Below the pieces are notes generated by a model. That model did no database searches and was not told where the DNA came from. It saw only the letters and a program-made list of their open reading frames with translations. The translations under genes were made by a program, and so were the position numbers. From Aphanocapsa lilacina HA4352-LM1 (GTDB taxonomy: Bacteria; Cyanobacteriota; Cyanobacteriia; Gloeobacterales; Gloeobacteraceae), in assembly GCA_019359725.1 (NCBI GenBank), contig JAHHGR010000040.1:1-42583 (forward strand): a stretch of DNA of 42,583 nt. The letters are read 5' to 3'. This document shows positions 15,132-24,266 of this stretch, one piece after another; position 1 is the first letter of the stretch, and each line of letters starts with the position of its first letter.

Positions 15132-16796
15132 CTATGCGTGGGCGTCTTGGTGACTAACGGGCGTGTCCGGCTCTTCGGAAGCGGCGGTGATGGCTTCTGC
15201 CGACCCGGCCTCGGCGGTGACCGCTTCGGTGGCTGCCTCGAGTGGGGCATCCTCGACAGCGGGGGGCGCCTCGGGGGGCTCGGCGGCAGACTCTGGCTCC
15301 GGGGGCGGTGCAGTCGGTTGCTCGGCAAGCTTGCTTTGCAATAGATCGTTGACCACCTGCGGGTCGGCGCGGCCGGCCGTCTTCTTCATCACCTTGCCGA
15401 CGAAGAATCCGAGTAATTTGGTGCGTCCACCCCGGTAGGCAGCCACCGAATCGGATTCTCCAGCCAGCACCTCATTCACGATCTCCTCGAGCTGCCCCCT
15501 GTCACTGATTTGTGTCAGTCCGCGCTCTTCGACAAGGGCGCGCGGGGAGCCCCCTGCCTCGAACAGACCGGGTAGAAGCTCGTTAGCTATCCGGTTGCTA
15601 ATAATACCTTGGTTGATGAGCGCAAGCAATTCGGCCGACACCTCGGGAGTCACCTTGATTTGCGAAATCGACTGGCGCGTCTCGTTGAGGTAAGCGGCTA
15701 CCGGCCCGTTAAGGAAATTGGCCGCCTGCTTGGCGGGAATATCCAGGGCGACCACCTGCTCGAAATATTCGGCCACCTCGCGCTCGTCGGTGAGCACCCG
15801 CGCGTCGTAGGACGATAATCCGAGCGTCCCGCAGTAGCGATGGCGTTTTTGTGCGGGAAGTTCGCCGAGCCGCTGCCGGTAAGCGTCAATCTGGTTGCTA
15901 TCGAGCGCAATCGGCACCAGGTCCGGCTCCGGGAAATAGCGGTAGTCGTTCGCCTCTTCTTTGGAGCGCATCGAGATGGTGCGCTGGGTAGCCTCATCCC
16001 ACAGCCGGGTCTCCTGCACGATGCGCTCCCCCGAGCGCACACAATCGACCTGACGGGTAAATTCGTACTCCACCGCCCGCTGCAGCGCGTTGAAGCTGTT
16101 GAGGTTTTTAATTTCGACTTTGGTGCCGAATTTGCTCCCGCCCGCGGGCCGCACCGAAATGTTGAGATCGAAGCGCAGCGATCCTTCTTGCATGTTGCCG
16201 TCGCATACTCCCAAGTAGCGCACGATCCGGCGCAACTCCTCGGCGTAGGCGGCCGCCTGGGCGGCTGAGCGGATGTCCGGTTCTGAGACAATCTCACACA
16301 GCGCCACCCCGGCGCGGTTAAAGTCGACCAGCGAGTGGGTCGAACCCGAGAGGCGGTCCGCCCCGGCGTGCACAAGCTTGCCCGCGTCCTCCTCCATGTG
16401 CAGCCGGGTGATGCCGATGCGTTTGGCCGCTTCGCCCTCCACCTCGATTTCCAGCCAGCCGTGCTCCGCCAGGGGCAGGTCGTACTGCGAGATCTGGTAA
16501 TTTTTGGGCAAATCCGGATAGAAGTACTGCTTGCGGTCGAACTTGCTGAGGCCCTGGGGATGGATCTGGCAGTTGAGGGCGGTGGCCGCCCTCACCGCGT
16601 AGTCGAGCGCCTGCTGGTTGAGCACCGGCAGGGTGCCCGGCTGACCGGTGCAGATCGGGCAGATGTTGGTGTTGGGAGTATTGCCGAAGCGGGTCGAGCA
16701 CCGGCAGAACAGCTTCGTTTCGGTGGAAAGCTGCACGTGCACCTCCAGACCGATCACCGCTTCGTACTGCACTGTGGGCGGGGCTGTGCTGGTCAT
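15132..16796 (-). CDS. gatB: Asp-tRNA(Asn)/Glu-tRNA(Gln) amidotransferase subunit B with an acidic C-terminal tail
   Basis: 554 residues. GatB activates mischarged Glu-tRNA-Gln (and Asp-tRNA-Asn) in the GatCAB complex. Diagnostic blocks: YEAVIGLEVHVQL at the start, CRCSTRFG and NICPICTGQPGTLPVLN (the Zn-type Cys region), RLHMEEDAGK, SLVDFNRAG, and the C-terminal YqeY-like region ending GKVMKKTAGRADP. The usual length is about 480-500. Here 61 further residues follow, rich in Ala, Pro and Glu, with no Lys or Arg at all. I chose the ATG at 16796, where family similarity starts; the open frame upstream to 16991 runs through the divergent gene. petE follows by 19 bases. Confidence 0.95.
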   Translation of the reverse strand: MTSTAPPTVQYEAVIGLEVHVQLSTETKLFCRCSTRFGNTPNTNICPICTGQPGTLPVLNQQALDYAVRAATALNCQIHPQGLSKFDRKQYFYPDLPKNYQISQYDLPLAEHGWLEIEVEGEAAKRIGITRLHMEEDAGKLVHAGADRLSGSTHSLVDFNRAGVALCEIVSEPDIRSAAQAAAYAEELRRIVRYLGVCDGNMQEGSLRFDLNISVRPAGGSKFGTKVEIKNLNSFNALQRAVEYEFTRQVDCVRSGERIVQETRLWDEATQRTISMRSKEEANDYRYFPEPDLVPIALDSNQIDAYRQRLGELPAQKRHRYCGTLGLSSYDARVLTDEREVAEYFEQVVALDIPAKQAANFLNGPVAAYLNETRQSISQIKVTPEVSAELLALINQGIISNRIANELLPGLFEAGGSPRALVEERGLTQISDRGQLEEIVNEVLAGESDSVAAYRGGRTKLLGFFVGKVMKKTAGRADPQVVNDLLQSKLAEQPTAPPPEPESAAEPPEAPPAVEDAPLEAATEAVTAEAGSAEAITAASEEPDTPVSHQDAHA

Positions 16797-16855
16797 AAAG
16801 CTTGTATTCAACCGTTCACTGTTCTTAATTTTGGCATAGAGGGTACAAGAGAAGC

Positions 16856-17524
16856 ATGGAGAACGGCAGTTGGCAACTGGTCCTGACCCGATTTCAGCAG
16901 AGTATCCTCGATCTGCTGTTTCTTTACCTGCCCAACCTCGTCGGCGCGCTGCTGATTTTTTTGGTGGGTTGGCTGATTGCCGGGGTGGCAAGCCGGGTGG
17001 TAAGCGGCATTTTGCAGCGGGTCAATATTCAAAAACTGCTCGGGGAGAATTTTAATCTGCAGCTGTTCGAGAACACGACGCTGCGCATCGACGCGCCCCG
17101 GCTGAGCGGCCAGGTGACCTACTGGTTTTTGTTTGTCACCTCGGTATTGCTTGCGGCCGACGCGGCGAACCTGCCCCAAGTCGAGCAGTTCGTGACCGGC
17201 TTGTTCAACTACGTGCCCCAGATCCTCTCGGCGCTGGCCATCGTGCTGCTGGCGGTGGTGCTCGGTTCGCTGCTGCGCCGCATTATCGTGGCAAGCCTGC
17301 CTGCAAGCTACGCCTACGTCGGCTCCGCCACCCAGGCATTGATCTACGGTCTGGCGCTGCTGGCGGCGCTCGCGGAACTGGGCATCTCGCGGGTGGTGAT
17401 TTACATATTGATAGGCGGCATCGTCGGTTTGGTGACAATCAGCGGCGGCATCGCCTTTGGCCTGGGGGGTCGCGAGGCGGCGCGCGAAATCATCGACCAG
17501 ATCCGCAGGCCACGAGAACCTTAA
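16856..17524 (+). CDS. Mechanosensitive-channel-related membrane protein (TM-helix repeat family)
   Basis: 222 residues with about four to five hydrophobic segments (roughly 17-48, 90-105, 120-145, 160-180 and 182-205). The Gly-rich final segment IGGIVGLVTISGGIAFGLGGREAA matches the pore-helix style of small MscS-related proteins (conserved TM helix family, PF05552 type). The soluble MscS beta domain is missing, so channel activity is not shown. The ATG at 16856 gives the best start. It is divergent from gatB with 59 bases between. The 248 bases downstream hold no recognisable gene. Confidence 0.8.
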   Translation: MENGSWQLVLTRFQQSILDLLFLYLPNLVGALLIFLVGWLIAGVASRVVSGILQRVNIQKLLGENFNLQLFENTTLRIDAPRLSGQVTYWFLFVTSVLLAADAANLPQVEQFVTGLFNYVPQILSALAIVLLAVVLGSLLRRIIVASLPASYAYVGSATQALIYGLALLAALAELGISRVVIYILIGGIVGLVTISGGIAFGLGGREAAREIIDQIRRPREP

Positions 17525-17772
17525 ATTCGGCTCCCGGTATACCCTGAAGTGGATAGTGCCGTCCTGAAAGTTTGCAGATAGCCAACTGTCTGCTAGCTGT
17601 ACTGAAGAGATATCAATGACGAAGATTTCAGATGCAACCTGGAACGCCTCGACGGCGGAGCGGAATCACGCCATCGTGAGGATACCGAGAAGGCACCGCG
17701 CTTGTGATCCACCACACAGCGCCTGGAGCCCGGTCGTTGCTACCAATGGAGGGCAACACCAAGGCCTACCCG

Positions 17773-18441
17773 ATGCTCGCGGCACTACTATTTGACTTGG
17801 ATGGCACCCTGGCCGACACCGACCCCCTGCACTTTCAAGCCTGGCAGGAACTGTTGGGCGAATTTGGCATGACAATCGACCGGGCGTTCTACCGCGCCCG
17901 GGTTAGCGGCAGGATCAACCCGGACATTGTCAAAGAGCTGCTGCCGGCGCTTTCTCCCGAACAGAGCCATCGGTTTATCGAGCGAAAGGAGGGCCGATTT
18001 CGGGAGCTGGCAACCGGACTTGAACCGTTGGCCGGGGCGCTCGATGTGCTCGACTGGGCGAAGGGCCTGGGGCTGAAGTATGCCCTGGTCAGCAATGCTC
18101 CCGGTGGGAATGCCCGCTTCATGCTGAAGGCGTTGAAACTGGAGACGGCATTTGCGACGACGGTTTTGGGCGAGGAGGTGGCCGCGGGTAAACCCGACCC
18201 GACCCCTTACCGTGTGGCGCTCGAACGGCTGGGGGTGAGCGCTTCGCAGTCGCTCGCCTTCGAGGATTCGCCTTCGGGGGTACGCTCGGCCGTTGGCGCG
18301 GGCATTCCCACCGTCGGCATCGCCACCACCCACCCACCGGAAAATCTCATTGAACTGGGAGCGAAGCTCGTGATCCCCAGCTTCGACGACCCGCGCCTCT
18401 GGGTGCTGCTGCGCAGCAGCACCCGATCGCTTGAGAACTGA
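17773..18441 (+). CDS. HAD-superfamily hydrolase, beta-phosphoglucomutase-like
   Basis: 222 residues with all four HAD motifs: DLDGTLADTD (nucleophile Asp, residues 9-18), ALVSNA (motif II Ser), the motif III Lys in GKPDPTPY, and FEDSPSGVRSA (motif IV). The helical cap between motifs I and II starts PLHFQAWQELLGEFGM, the beta-PGM/phosphatase subclass. The substrate, a sugar phosphate or similar, is not determinable. I chose the ATG at 17773, directly before the first strand (MLAALLFDLDG); ATGs at 17746 and 17704 extend it with no conserved sequence. No good ribosome-binding site is seen. The preceding 17525-17772 stretch holds nothing I can name. Confidence 0.85.
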   Translation: MLAALLFDLDGTLADTDPLHFQAWQELLGEFGMTIDRAFYRARVSGRINPDIVKELLPALSPEQSHRFIERKEGRFRELATGLEPLAGALDVLDWAKGLGLKYALVSNAPGGNARFMLKALKLETAFATTVLGEEVAAGKPDPTPYRVALERLGVSASQSLAFEDSPSGVRSAVGAGIPTVGIATTHPPENLIELGAKLVIPSFDDPRLWVLLRSSTRSLEN

Positions 18442-18516
18442 GAAAGGATCGAGCTATCTTCGCCGGGCCAGAGGAGGAAGTGCGTGTGACTTCTAGGAGG
18501 CGAAAACTCCGTTGCC

Positions 18517-19404
18517 TCATTTTGCGAGCCGCTCCAGATAGCCCAGTAAGGCTTCGCGCACCGGCAGGATGCTCTTGTACAACTGCATGGGTTCGGGAAT
18601 CTGCCGGACAGCGTTGGCGAGGGCGCGGGCCATGGCGGGCTGTTGCTCCAGGATATTCAAGGGGTGAATGTAGGTGCGGATGGTGAACAGCACCGTCCGG
18701 CTCGTGGGCAAGCGCCGCAGTGTTTGCCGTTCGATGCGGATCCAGAGTCGTTCGCCGGCATCCTGGTCGGTGATTCGCGCGTCGCGCTGCACGCCGCCAG
18801 GCAACAAAAATAGCTCCGGCGCATCGACGATGGTCCAGTTGATCCGCCACATCGGCGTCTCGACCCGCAATCGCTCAAAGAACCGGTCCACCGGCCCGGC
18901 CAGTTGCTCAGGGTAGCCCGGTACAGGTGCGTGGATACCGGTGAGGGGAAGGCCCACTTTTTTGGTGAGCAGCCAGCGCGAGGGAAAACAGACGCAGGCG
19001 GCAGAGAGGACATAACCTTCCTGGGTGGGCCGCATCAGACAGAGATCTTCTTGCACCAGCCGGGCTGCCAGTTCCAGCGGTACAAAGCCGTGGTCCGTCA
19101 GATTCCAGATTTCGCCACTTACCCGATTTTCGAGCCGACTGTCTTCGAGGTGGTAATGCTCCGGAAAGTACTCCAGCAGGTGAGCAAGCAACAGTTCCAG
19201 GACTTCTTGCTGCTCGGTTTCGCTTCCGGGCATCGCTACTAACACCTCGCCGCGCCGCTCGGTGAGCAACCGACGCTTGAGGGTCAAATAATCCCCGAAG
19301 CGCTCGTCCAGTTCGATCCACCGGCTGGGATCCAGTGGCGCCAAGCCGATGTGCAGCCGCCACTGCCCATCGGCATAGGGAAAGTATGGGGGAGTCTCTT
19401 GCAC
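18517..19404 (-). CDS. Heme-dependent oxidative N-demethylase family protein (DUF3445)
   Basis: 295 residues matching DUF3445: MPGSETEQQEVLELLLAHLLEY near residue 58, VQEDLCLMRPTQEGYVLSAACVCFPSRW near 116-143, and the C-terminal NWTIVDAPELFL and LWIRIERQTLRRLP blocks. Characterised members use heme to remove N-methyl groups from small amines, with formaldehyde as product. The start is GTG at 19404 with no clear Shine-Dalgarno, so a nearby alternative is possible. The gene is divergent from a Uma2 gene and convergent with the HAD gene. Confidence 0.82.
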   Translation of the reverse strand: MQETPPYFPYADGQWRLHIGLAPLDPSRWIELDERFGDYLTLKRRLLTERRGEVLVAMPGSETEQQEVLELLLAHLLEYFPEHYHLEDSRLENRVSGEIWNLTDHGFVPLELAARLVQEDLCLMRPTQEGYVLSAACVCFPSRWLLTKKVGLPLTGIHAPVPGYPEQLAGPVDRFFERLRVETPMWRINWTIVDAPELFLLPGGVQRDARITDQDAGERLWIRIERQTLRRLPTSRTVLFTIRTYIHPLNILEQQPAMARALANAVRQIPEPMQLYKSILPVREALLGYLERLAK

Positions 19405-19465
19405 TGTGAAAACCGAAGTGCCGCGTCGATGACATCAGGGTATCGCGGCGGGTGCTGCTGCGTCT

Positions 19466-19496
19466 TTGCGGCGCTTGCAACCCGGCGCTCTACAAT
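19466..19496 (+). promoter_or_regulatory. Candidate sigma-70 promoter for the Uma2 gene
   Basis: TTGCGG (19466-19471) and TACAAT (19491-19496) are separated by 19 bases, slightly long. The -10 matches consensus at five of six positions and lies 30 bases before the ATG at 19526. Confidence 0.35.
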
Positions 19497-19525
19497 GCGG
19501 GTGTCGGCAAAAGGCGATTTTTTCA

Positions 19526-20092
19526 ATGGCCCCACAGATAACCGATACCATGCGCTGGACCACGGCGGATCTAGATTTGCTGCCGGAGGACGGCAGCCGC
19601 TACGAGATTGTCGCAGGGGAGTTGCTTGTGAGCAGAGCACCGCACTGGGGGCACCAGAAAGCTTGTCTCCGGCTTTGTGCTGCGCTCGATGCCTGGTCTA
19701 CAGCGACGGAACTGGGAGAGGCGAGTATCGCCCCTGGTGTGCTCTTTGGCAAATCGGACCATGTGATCCCCGATGTAGTTTGGGTGAGCCGTGGGCGTCT
19801 TGAGGTCATCCTCGACCAAGCCGGGCATCTCACCGCCGCGCCGGAACTGGTGGTCGAAGTGCTCTCGCCGGGAGCCGACAACGAACGGCGCGACCGCGAT
19901 CTAAAGCTCAGGCTCTACTCGGCGCGCGGGGTGCGGGAGTACTGGCTGGTCGATTGGCGAGCACAGCAAGTCGAAGTGTACCGCCGGGAACAAGCTTCCC
20001 TGGCGCTGGCCGCGACATTGCTTGCGGGAGATACGCTCACCAGTCCGCTGCTGCCTGGGTTTGCCTATCCGGTGGCCGGAATTTTTGCCTAA
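19526..20092 (+). CDS. Uma2 family protein (PD-(D/E)XK-like restriction endonuclease fold)
   Basis: 188 residues. Uma2/DUF820 features: [10 protein letters not shown] near residue 26, VIPDVVWVS (the active-site Asp), then LVVEVLSPG...[17 protein letters not shown] with Glu and Lys of the PD-(D/E)XK site. The family is greatly expanded in cyanobacteria and its cellular role is unproven, though the fold is that of Mrr/EndA-type nucleases. The ATG at 19526 lies 30 bases after a TACAAT box. Its stop TAA overlaps the alaS stop (CTAA at 20089-20092), so the two genes are fully convergent with no spacer. Confidence 0.88.
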   Translation: MAPQITDTMRWTTADLDLLPEDGSRYEIVAGELLVSRAPHWGHQKACLRLCAALDAWSTATELGEASIAPGVLFGKSDHVIPDVVWVSRGRLEVILDQAGHLTAAPELVVEVLSPGADNERRDRDLKLRLYSARGVREYWLVDWRAQQVEVYRREQASLALAATLLAGDTLTSPLLPGFAYPVAGIFA

Positions 20093-22704
20093 GCGCCGAG
20101 CGCACCGGAAAGCTTCGCAGATGCCGCGTCGAGGGCATTTGTGAGCTTCTCGGGCTGCTTGCCTCCCGCCTGGGCAAGATTGGGCCGCCCGCCGCCGCCG
20201 CCGCCGGTGATTTTGGCCACCTCGCCCACGAACTTGCCGGCGTTGAGCCCTTTGGCAACCGCGCCTTTGCCGAAGGCCGCCACCAGCGAGACTTTGTCGG
20301 CCGCCGGGGCGGAACCCAACACGACGGCACCCCCCTCGCCCAATTTGGCAAGCAAGTGCTCGGCCGCCGATTTGAGCGCCTCCGGTTCGGTGTCGCCCAA
20401 ATCGGCCACCAGCACCCGGAAGCCGCCGGTGGCTTTCGCTTGGCCTAGAAACGCCTCGGCGCGGGCGGTGGCGAGGGCCGCTTTTAGCGAATCGATTTGC
20501 TTTTGCGCCTGCTTGAGTTCACTACTCAGGGCTGCCACCCGCTGCGGGATTTGCTCGACTTGGACTTTGAATTCGTCGGCGAGTTGGCGGGTGACCGTAT
20601 CGCGCAGGCGCAGATATTCGAGCACCGCCGGTCCCGCCACCGCTTCGATGCGGCGCACCCCGGAGGCGATACCTGTCTGCGAAACTATCTTGAACAAGCC
20701 AATCTCGGCGGTGTTGCGCACGTGGGTGCCGCCGCACAGTTCCATGCTCACCCCCGGCACGTCGATCACCCGCACCTCGCAGCCGTACTTCTCGCCGAAA
20801 AAGGCGAGTGCCCCACGCGCTTTGGCCCGATCGATGGGCATCACTTCCTGCGAGAGCGTATGGGCCTCGGCGATCCAGGTATTGACTAGATCTTCGACCT
20901 GCTGAATTTCAGCCTGGCTGAGCGCTTTGGGCCAGGAGAAGTCAAAGCGCAGCCGATCGAAAGCCACCAGCGAACCTTGCTGTTGGACACTTTCACCCAA
21001 CGTTTTTTTGAGCGCTGCCTGCAGCAGGTGGGTGGCGGTGTGGTGGGCCTGGGAGCGGCGGCGGTCGGCCAGATCGATCTGGGCTTGCACCAGCTCGCCG
21101 ATAGCGATGGTGCCGCGCTCGACGCGGCCGGTGTGCAAGATTACCGTGTCGCGCTTCTGAACATCTTCGATGCGCACCAGCAGGTCCGGGCCGCTCAAGT
21201 AGCCCCGATCGCCAATCTGACCGCCCCCTTCCGGATAAAAAGGCGTCCGATCGAGCACCAGCTGCACGTTTGCCCCCGCACTCGCCCGTTCGACCGGTTC
21301 ACCCTCGAAGAGCACCAGCTTAACCACGGCTTCAGAAGCGACGTTGCGGTAGCCCAGAAAATCGGTGCGCTCGATGTCGGCAAGGCTCGCTCCCTGGGTG
21401 AGGTCGACCGTTTTGGCCGCCCGGCGCGCCCGCTCGCGCTGCTGTTCCATGGCTTCTTCGTAAGCCGCCACGTCCACTTCGAGGCCGCGCTCGGCCGCCA
21501 CCTCCATCGTCAATTCCAGCGGAAAGCCGTAGGTGTCGTAGAGCATGAATGCGTCAACTCCCGAAATCCGCTTTTCGCTGCGGTCCAGGATCTCATCGAG
21601 CAACCGCTCGCCGGTTTCCAGCGTCTGCAGAAACTGGCTTTCTTCGGTGGCAAGCCGGGTCAGGATCAATTCGCGGCTTTCGAGCAGATTCGGATAGGCC
21701 CCGCCCATCAACTCGACGGCCACCGTCGCCATCTGGGGCAGAAAGCTGCCTGAAATGCCCAGCATTCGCCCGTGGCGAACCATCCGGCGAATGAGCCGAC
21801 GGAGGATATAGCCGCGCCCGAGGTTGCCCGGCAGCACCCCGTCGGCTACCAGATGCACTGCCGCGCGGGTGTGGTCGCCGATAATTTTGAAGGACGTTTT
21901 TTGCCGCTCATCCGCCTTGAAGTAATCGAGCCCGCTCAGCGCCTCGGCTGCGCGGATAATCGGCAGGACCAGGTCGGTCTCGTAGTTGTTGGGGACCCCC
22001 TGGAGCACCTGGGCCATGCGCTCCAGGCCCAGGCCGGTGTCGATGTTCTTGCGCGGCAGTTCGCTGAAGGTGCCCTCGCTGTCGCGGTTGAGCTGCATGA
22101 ACACCAGATTGTAGATCTCCAGAAAGCGGCTGTCGTCGTCGAGATCGATAGCCCCTTCGCCCCGCTCGGGGTGAAAGTCGTAGTAAATCTCCGAGCACGG
22201 CCCGCAGGGTCCGGTGGGGCCGGATTCCCAAAAATTGGAATCGGCGCCCATCTTGCGCACGCGCACAGGCGGCAGACCGGCCACCGCTTGCCAAAGACAA
22301 AAGGCTTCCTCATCCTCCTCGTACACGCTCACCCAAAGTCTTTCGGGGGGCAACTCGAAGACGCCGGTGACCAGTTCCCACGCCCAGCCGATCGCCTCGC
22401 GCTTGAAGTAGTCTCCAAACGAAAAATTGCCCAGCATCTCGAAGAAGGTGTGGTGGCGGGCGGTGCGGCCGACGTTTTCGATGTCGTTGGTGCGCACGCA
22501 CTTTTGGGAGGTGGTGACGCGCGGAGCGGGCTGCTCGCGCTTGCCCATGAACACCGGCTTAAACGGCAGCATGCCCGCGATCGTCAGCAGCACCGTCGGG
22601 TCGTCCGGCACCAGCGAGGCACTCGGCAGACGCCGGTGCTGTTTGCTCTCAAAAAACTGCAGGAACTTCTCGCGGATCGCATTTCCACTCAGGGCAGTCG
22701 GCAT
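20089..22704 (-). CDS. alaS: Alanyl-tRNA synthetase
   Basis: 871 residues, full length. It charges tRNA-Ala in the cytoplasm and hydrolyses Ser- and Gly-tRNA-Ala. Domains: class II catalytic core (about 1-250, with [30 protein letters not shown] start and [18 protein letters not shown]), a tRNA-recognition helical region (to about 430), beta-barrel and editing domain (HTATH and CGGTH zinc ligands), a coiled coil, and the C-Ala/DHHA1 domain with the Gly run [11 protein letters not shown]. The ATG at 22704 is standard; GAGGAGG lies 24 bases upstream, which is distant. A paralogue lacking the catalytic half is immediately upstream on the same strand. Confidence 0.98.
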   Translation of the reverse strand: MPTALSGNAIREKFLQFFESKQHRRLPSASLVPDDPTVLLTIAGMLPFKPVFMGKREQPAPRVTTSQKCVRTNDIENVGRTARHHTFFEMLGNFSFGDYFKREAIGWAWELVTGVFELPPERLWVSVYEEDEEAFCLWQAVAGLPPVRVRKMGADSNFWESGPTGPCGPCSEIYYDFHPERGEGAIDLDDDSRFLEIYNLVFMQLNRDSEGTFSELPRKNIDTGLGLERMAQVLQGVPNNYETDLVLPIIRAAEALSGLDYFKADERQKTSFKIIGDHTRAAVHLVADGVLPGNLGRGYILRRLIRRMVRHGRMLGISGSFLPQMATVAVELMGGAYPNLLESRELILTRLATEESQFLQTLETGERLLDEILDRSEKRISGVDAFMLYDTYGFPLELTMEVAAERGLEVDVAAYEEAMEQQRERARRAAKTVDLTQGASLADIERTDFLGYRNVASEAVVKLVLFEGEPVERASAGANVQLVLDRTPFYPEGGGQIGDRGYLSGPDLLVRIEDVQKRDTVILHTGRVERGTIAIGELVQAQIDLADRRRSQAHHTATHLLQAALKKTLGESVQQQGSLVAFDRLRFDFSWPKALSQAEIQQVEDLVNTWIAEAHTLSQEVMPIDRAKARGALAFFGEKYGCEVRVIDVPGVSMELCGGTHVRNTAEIGLFKIVSQTGIASGVRRIEAVAGPAVLEYLRLRDTVTRQLADEFKVQVEQIPQRVAALSSELKQAQKQIDSLKAALATARAEAFLGQAKATGGFRVLVADLGDTEPEALKSAAEHLLAKLGEGGAVVLGSAPAADKVSLVAAFGKGAVAKGLNAGKFVGEVAKITGGGGGGRPNLAQAGGKQPEKLTNALDAASAKLSGALGA

Positions 22705-22788
22705 GACGGAGGCACTGACAAGCTACCTCCTCATTGTAAAAAAACATCAATGCCCTGGAAGCGGTAGCGAAGTGAGATTTGCCCGTCT

Positions 22789-24138
22789 CTATGGGTCGTT
22801 GAAGGTGTCGTAGAGCTTCGCAAAGGCAAGATCCAGGGTCGCTTTGAGGCGCGAAGGCTGCCGCCCGGCCGACAGGGCTATCTGGGCGTTGCCCCGAGCA
22901 TCGCCGCCGCCGGTCAGTTGGGCGAGGGCGGCGGCAAACTGACCGGCGTGCAGTCCGAGGCCCACCGCCTTTGGGCTAAAGGCCACCGCGAACGCCACCG
23001 CGTCCTCCCCAGGAGCAGATCCCAGCACCACCGTTCCTTCGCCCAGCTTGCTCAGCGTCCCTTCGGCCGCCGCCGCCAGTGCCGCGGGTTCGGTGTCGCC
23101 CAGATCGGCCACCAGCACCCGGTACTGGCCGTACTGCTCGACTTCGCCCAGGCAGGCTTCGCAGCGGGCAAGCGCCAGGGCGACTTTGAGGCCCTCGACC
23201 TGTCCGATTGCCCGCTGCGCCTGGGTCAGTACGGCCCCAAGCCGCCCGGGCAACTGGGCGAGGGAGACTTGAAATTGGGTGCTCAGGACGCGGGTAACCT
23301 GTTCGTGGGCACGCAGGTAATCGAGCAAGGCCAGCCCCGCCACCGCCTCGAGGCGCCGTACACCCGCCTCCGGCTCGCTGTCGCCCACGATCTTGAACGG
23401 TCCAATTTCGATGGTGTTGGAGACGTGGGTGCCGCCACACAGCTCGAAACCAATCTCCGGGGCGCCGATGACGCGCACCTGCTCGCCGTAGGGCTCTCCC
23501 GGAAAGGGCAAAGCCCCGATTTGCCGCGCTTTTTCGGCGGGCATCGTCTCCACCCCCAGCGGGTGGCCTTCCAGCACCCAGAGGTTGACCACCTGCTCGA
23601 CGCGGGCCACCTCCTGCTCGCCCAGGGTCCGGGGGGCCGCAAACTCGAAGCGCAAACGCTCGGGGGCTGCAAGCGCTCCGCGCTGCTCGATTTCGGCTCC
23701 CAGTACCCTGCGCAGGGCGGCGTGCAGCAGGTGGACGGCGCTGTGGTGCGTCTGCACCAGCCGGCGGCGCATGGCGTTCACCTGCGCCTGAACGGTCGCG
23801 CCAACTTTCAGTTCGCCGCGCTGCACTTTGCCTTTGTGCAGGTAGACGGCACCCTGTCTGCGCACCGCCTCGACGGCCACGACCAGATTTTCGGCCGCGA
23901 GCACCCCCTGGTCGCAGACCTGGCCGCTGCCCTCGGCGAGAAAAGGGCTGTGGCTGAGCACGACCACCACCTCGGCCCCCGCCCCCGCCTCGGCGCAGGG
24001 TTTGCCGTCCACCAGGAGGCCCAGCACCTGCGCGGGAGCGGCAAGGGTGCGGTGCCCGACAAAAACCGTCTTTGCTTCGCCGTTGCGGTCGGCTGTAGCC
24101 GCCGCTTGCGGCTCTTCCTGGGCGCGCGATTTTTCCAT
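22789..24138 (-). CDS. Stand-alone AlaS-like protein: beta-barrel, editing and C-Ala domains, no synthetase core
   Basis: 449 residues, collinear with about residues 450-871 of the adjacent AlaS. Residues 28-85 match its beta-barrel region (GHRTLAAPAQVLGLLVDG; FLAEGSGQ). The editing site is intact: HSAVH (132-136) and CGGTH (234-238), equivalent to HTATH and CGGTH. A coiled coil follows, then a C-terminal DHHA1/C-Ala domain ([21 protein letters not shown]). The class II aminoacylation core and helical tRNA domain are absent, so it cannot charge tRNA. The likely role is trans-editing of mischarged tRNA-Ala, like AlaX proteins, but with the full C-Ala tail. The first 23 residues are unmatched and charged. 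alaS begins 84 bases downstream of its stop. Confidence 0.88.
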   Translation of the reverse strand: MEKSRAQEEPQAAATADRNGEAKTVFVGHRTLAAPAQVLGLLVDGKPCAEAGAGAEVVVVLSHSPFLAEGSGQVCDQGVLAAENLVVAVEAVRRQGAVYLHKGKVQRGELKVGATVQAQVNAMRRRLVQTHHSAVHLLHAALRRVLGAEIEQRGALAAPERLRFEFAAPRTLGEQEVARVEQVVNLWVLEGHPLGVETMPAEKARQIGALPFPGEPYGEQVRVIGAPEIGFELCGGTHVSNTIEIGPFKIVGDSEPEAGVRRLEAVAGLALLDYLRAHEQVTRVLSTQFQVSLAQLPGRLGAVLTQAQRAIGQVEGLKVALALARCEACLGEVEQYGQYRVLVADLGDTEPAALAAAAEGTLSKLGEGTVVLGSAPGEDAVAFAVAFSPKAVGLGLHAGQFAAALAQLTGGGDARGNAQIALSAGRQPSRLKATLDLAFAKLYDTFNDP

Positions 24139-24266
24139 CTGGTGATGCCGAAAGCGACTGCCCTTTTTCTAAGGGACAAGCGCGCCGGGTATTAAGGGCA
24201 GCAGGCGGCCCCGCACCCTCCGGCGGTGCGCACGCTTGCGGCATTGCCAGTCGATGACTCCGCGAA

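Noticed and set aside
16797..16991. N-terminal extension of GatB upstream of 16796
   Set aside because: The extension has no family similarity and would run through the promoter region and the start of the divergent gene.
17525..17772. Gene remnant before the HAD hydrolase
   Set aside because: A frame of about 59 codons (from an ATG near 17616) shows no recognisable similarity and overlaps the HAD start region.
22918..24195. Long open frames antisense to the AlaS-like gene, and similarly at 24273-25676 and 26442-27428
   Set aside because: High GC makes long antisense frames by chance. Their translations are Arg/Gly/His/Gln-rich with no recognisable domain, while the opposite strand encodes clear families.
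24139..24266. Possible T-box or riboswitch leader upstream of the AlaS-like gene
   Set aside because: Only a short 5-bp inverted repeat is visible, with no specifier loop or T-box sequence, and such leaders are not expected in cyanobacteria.
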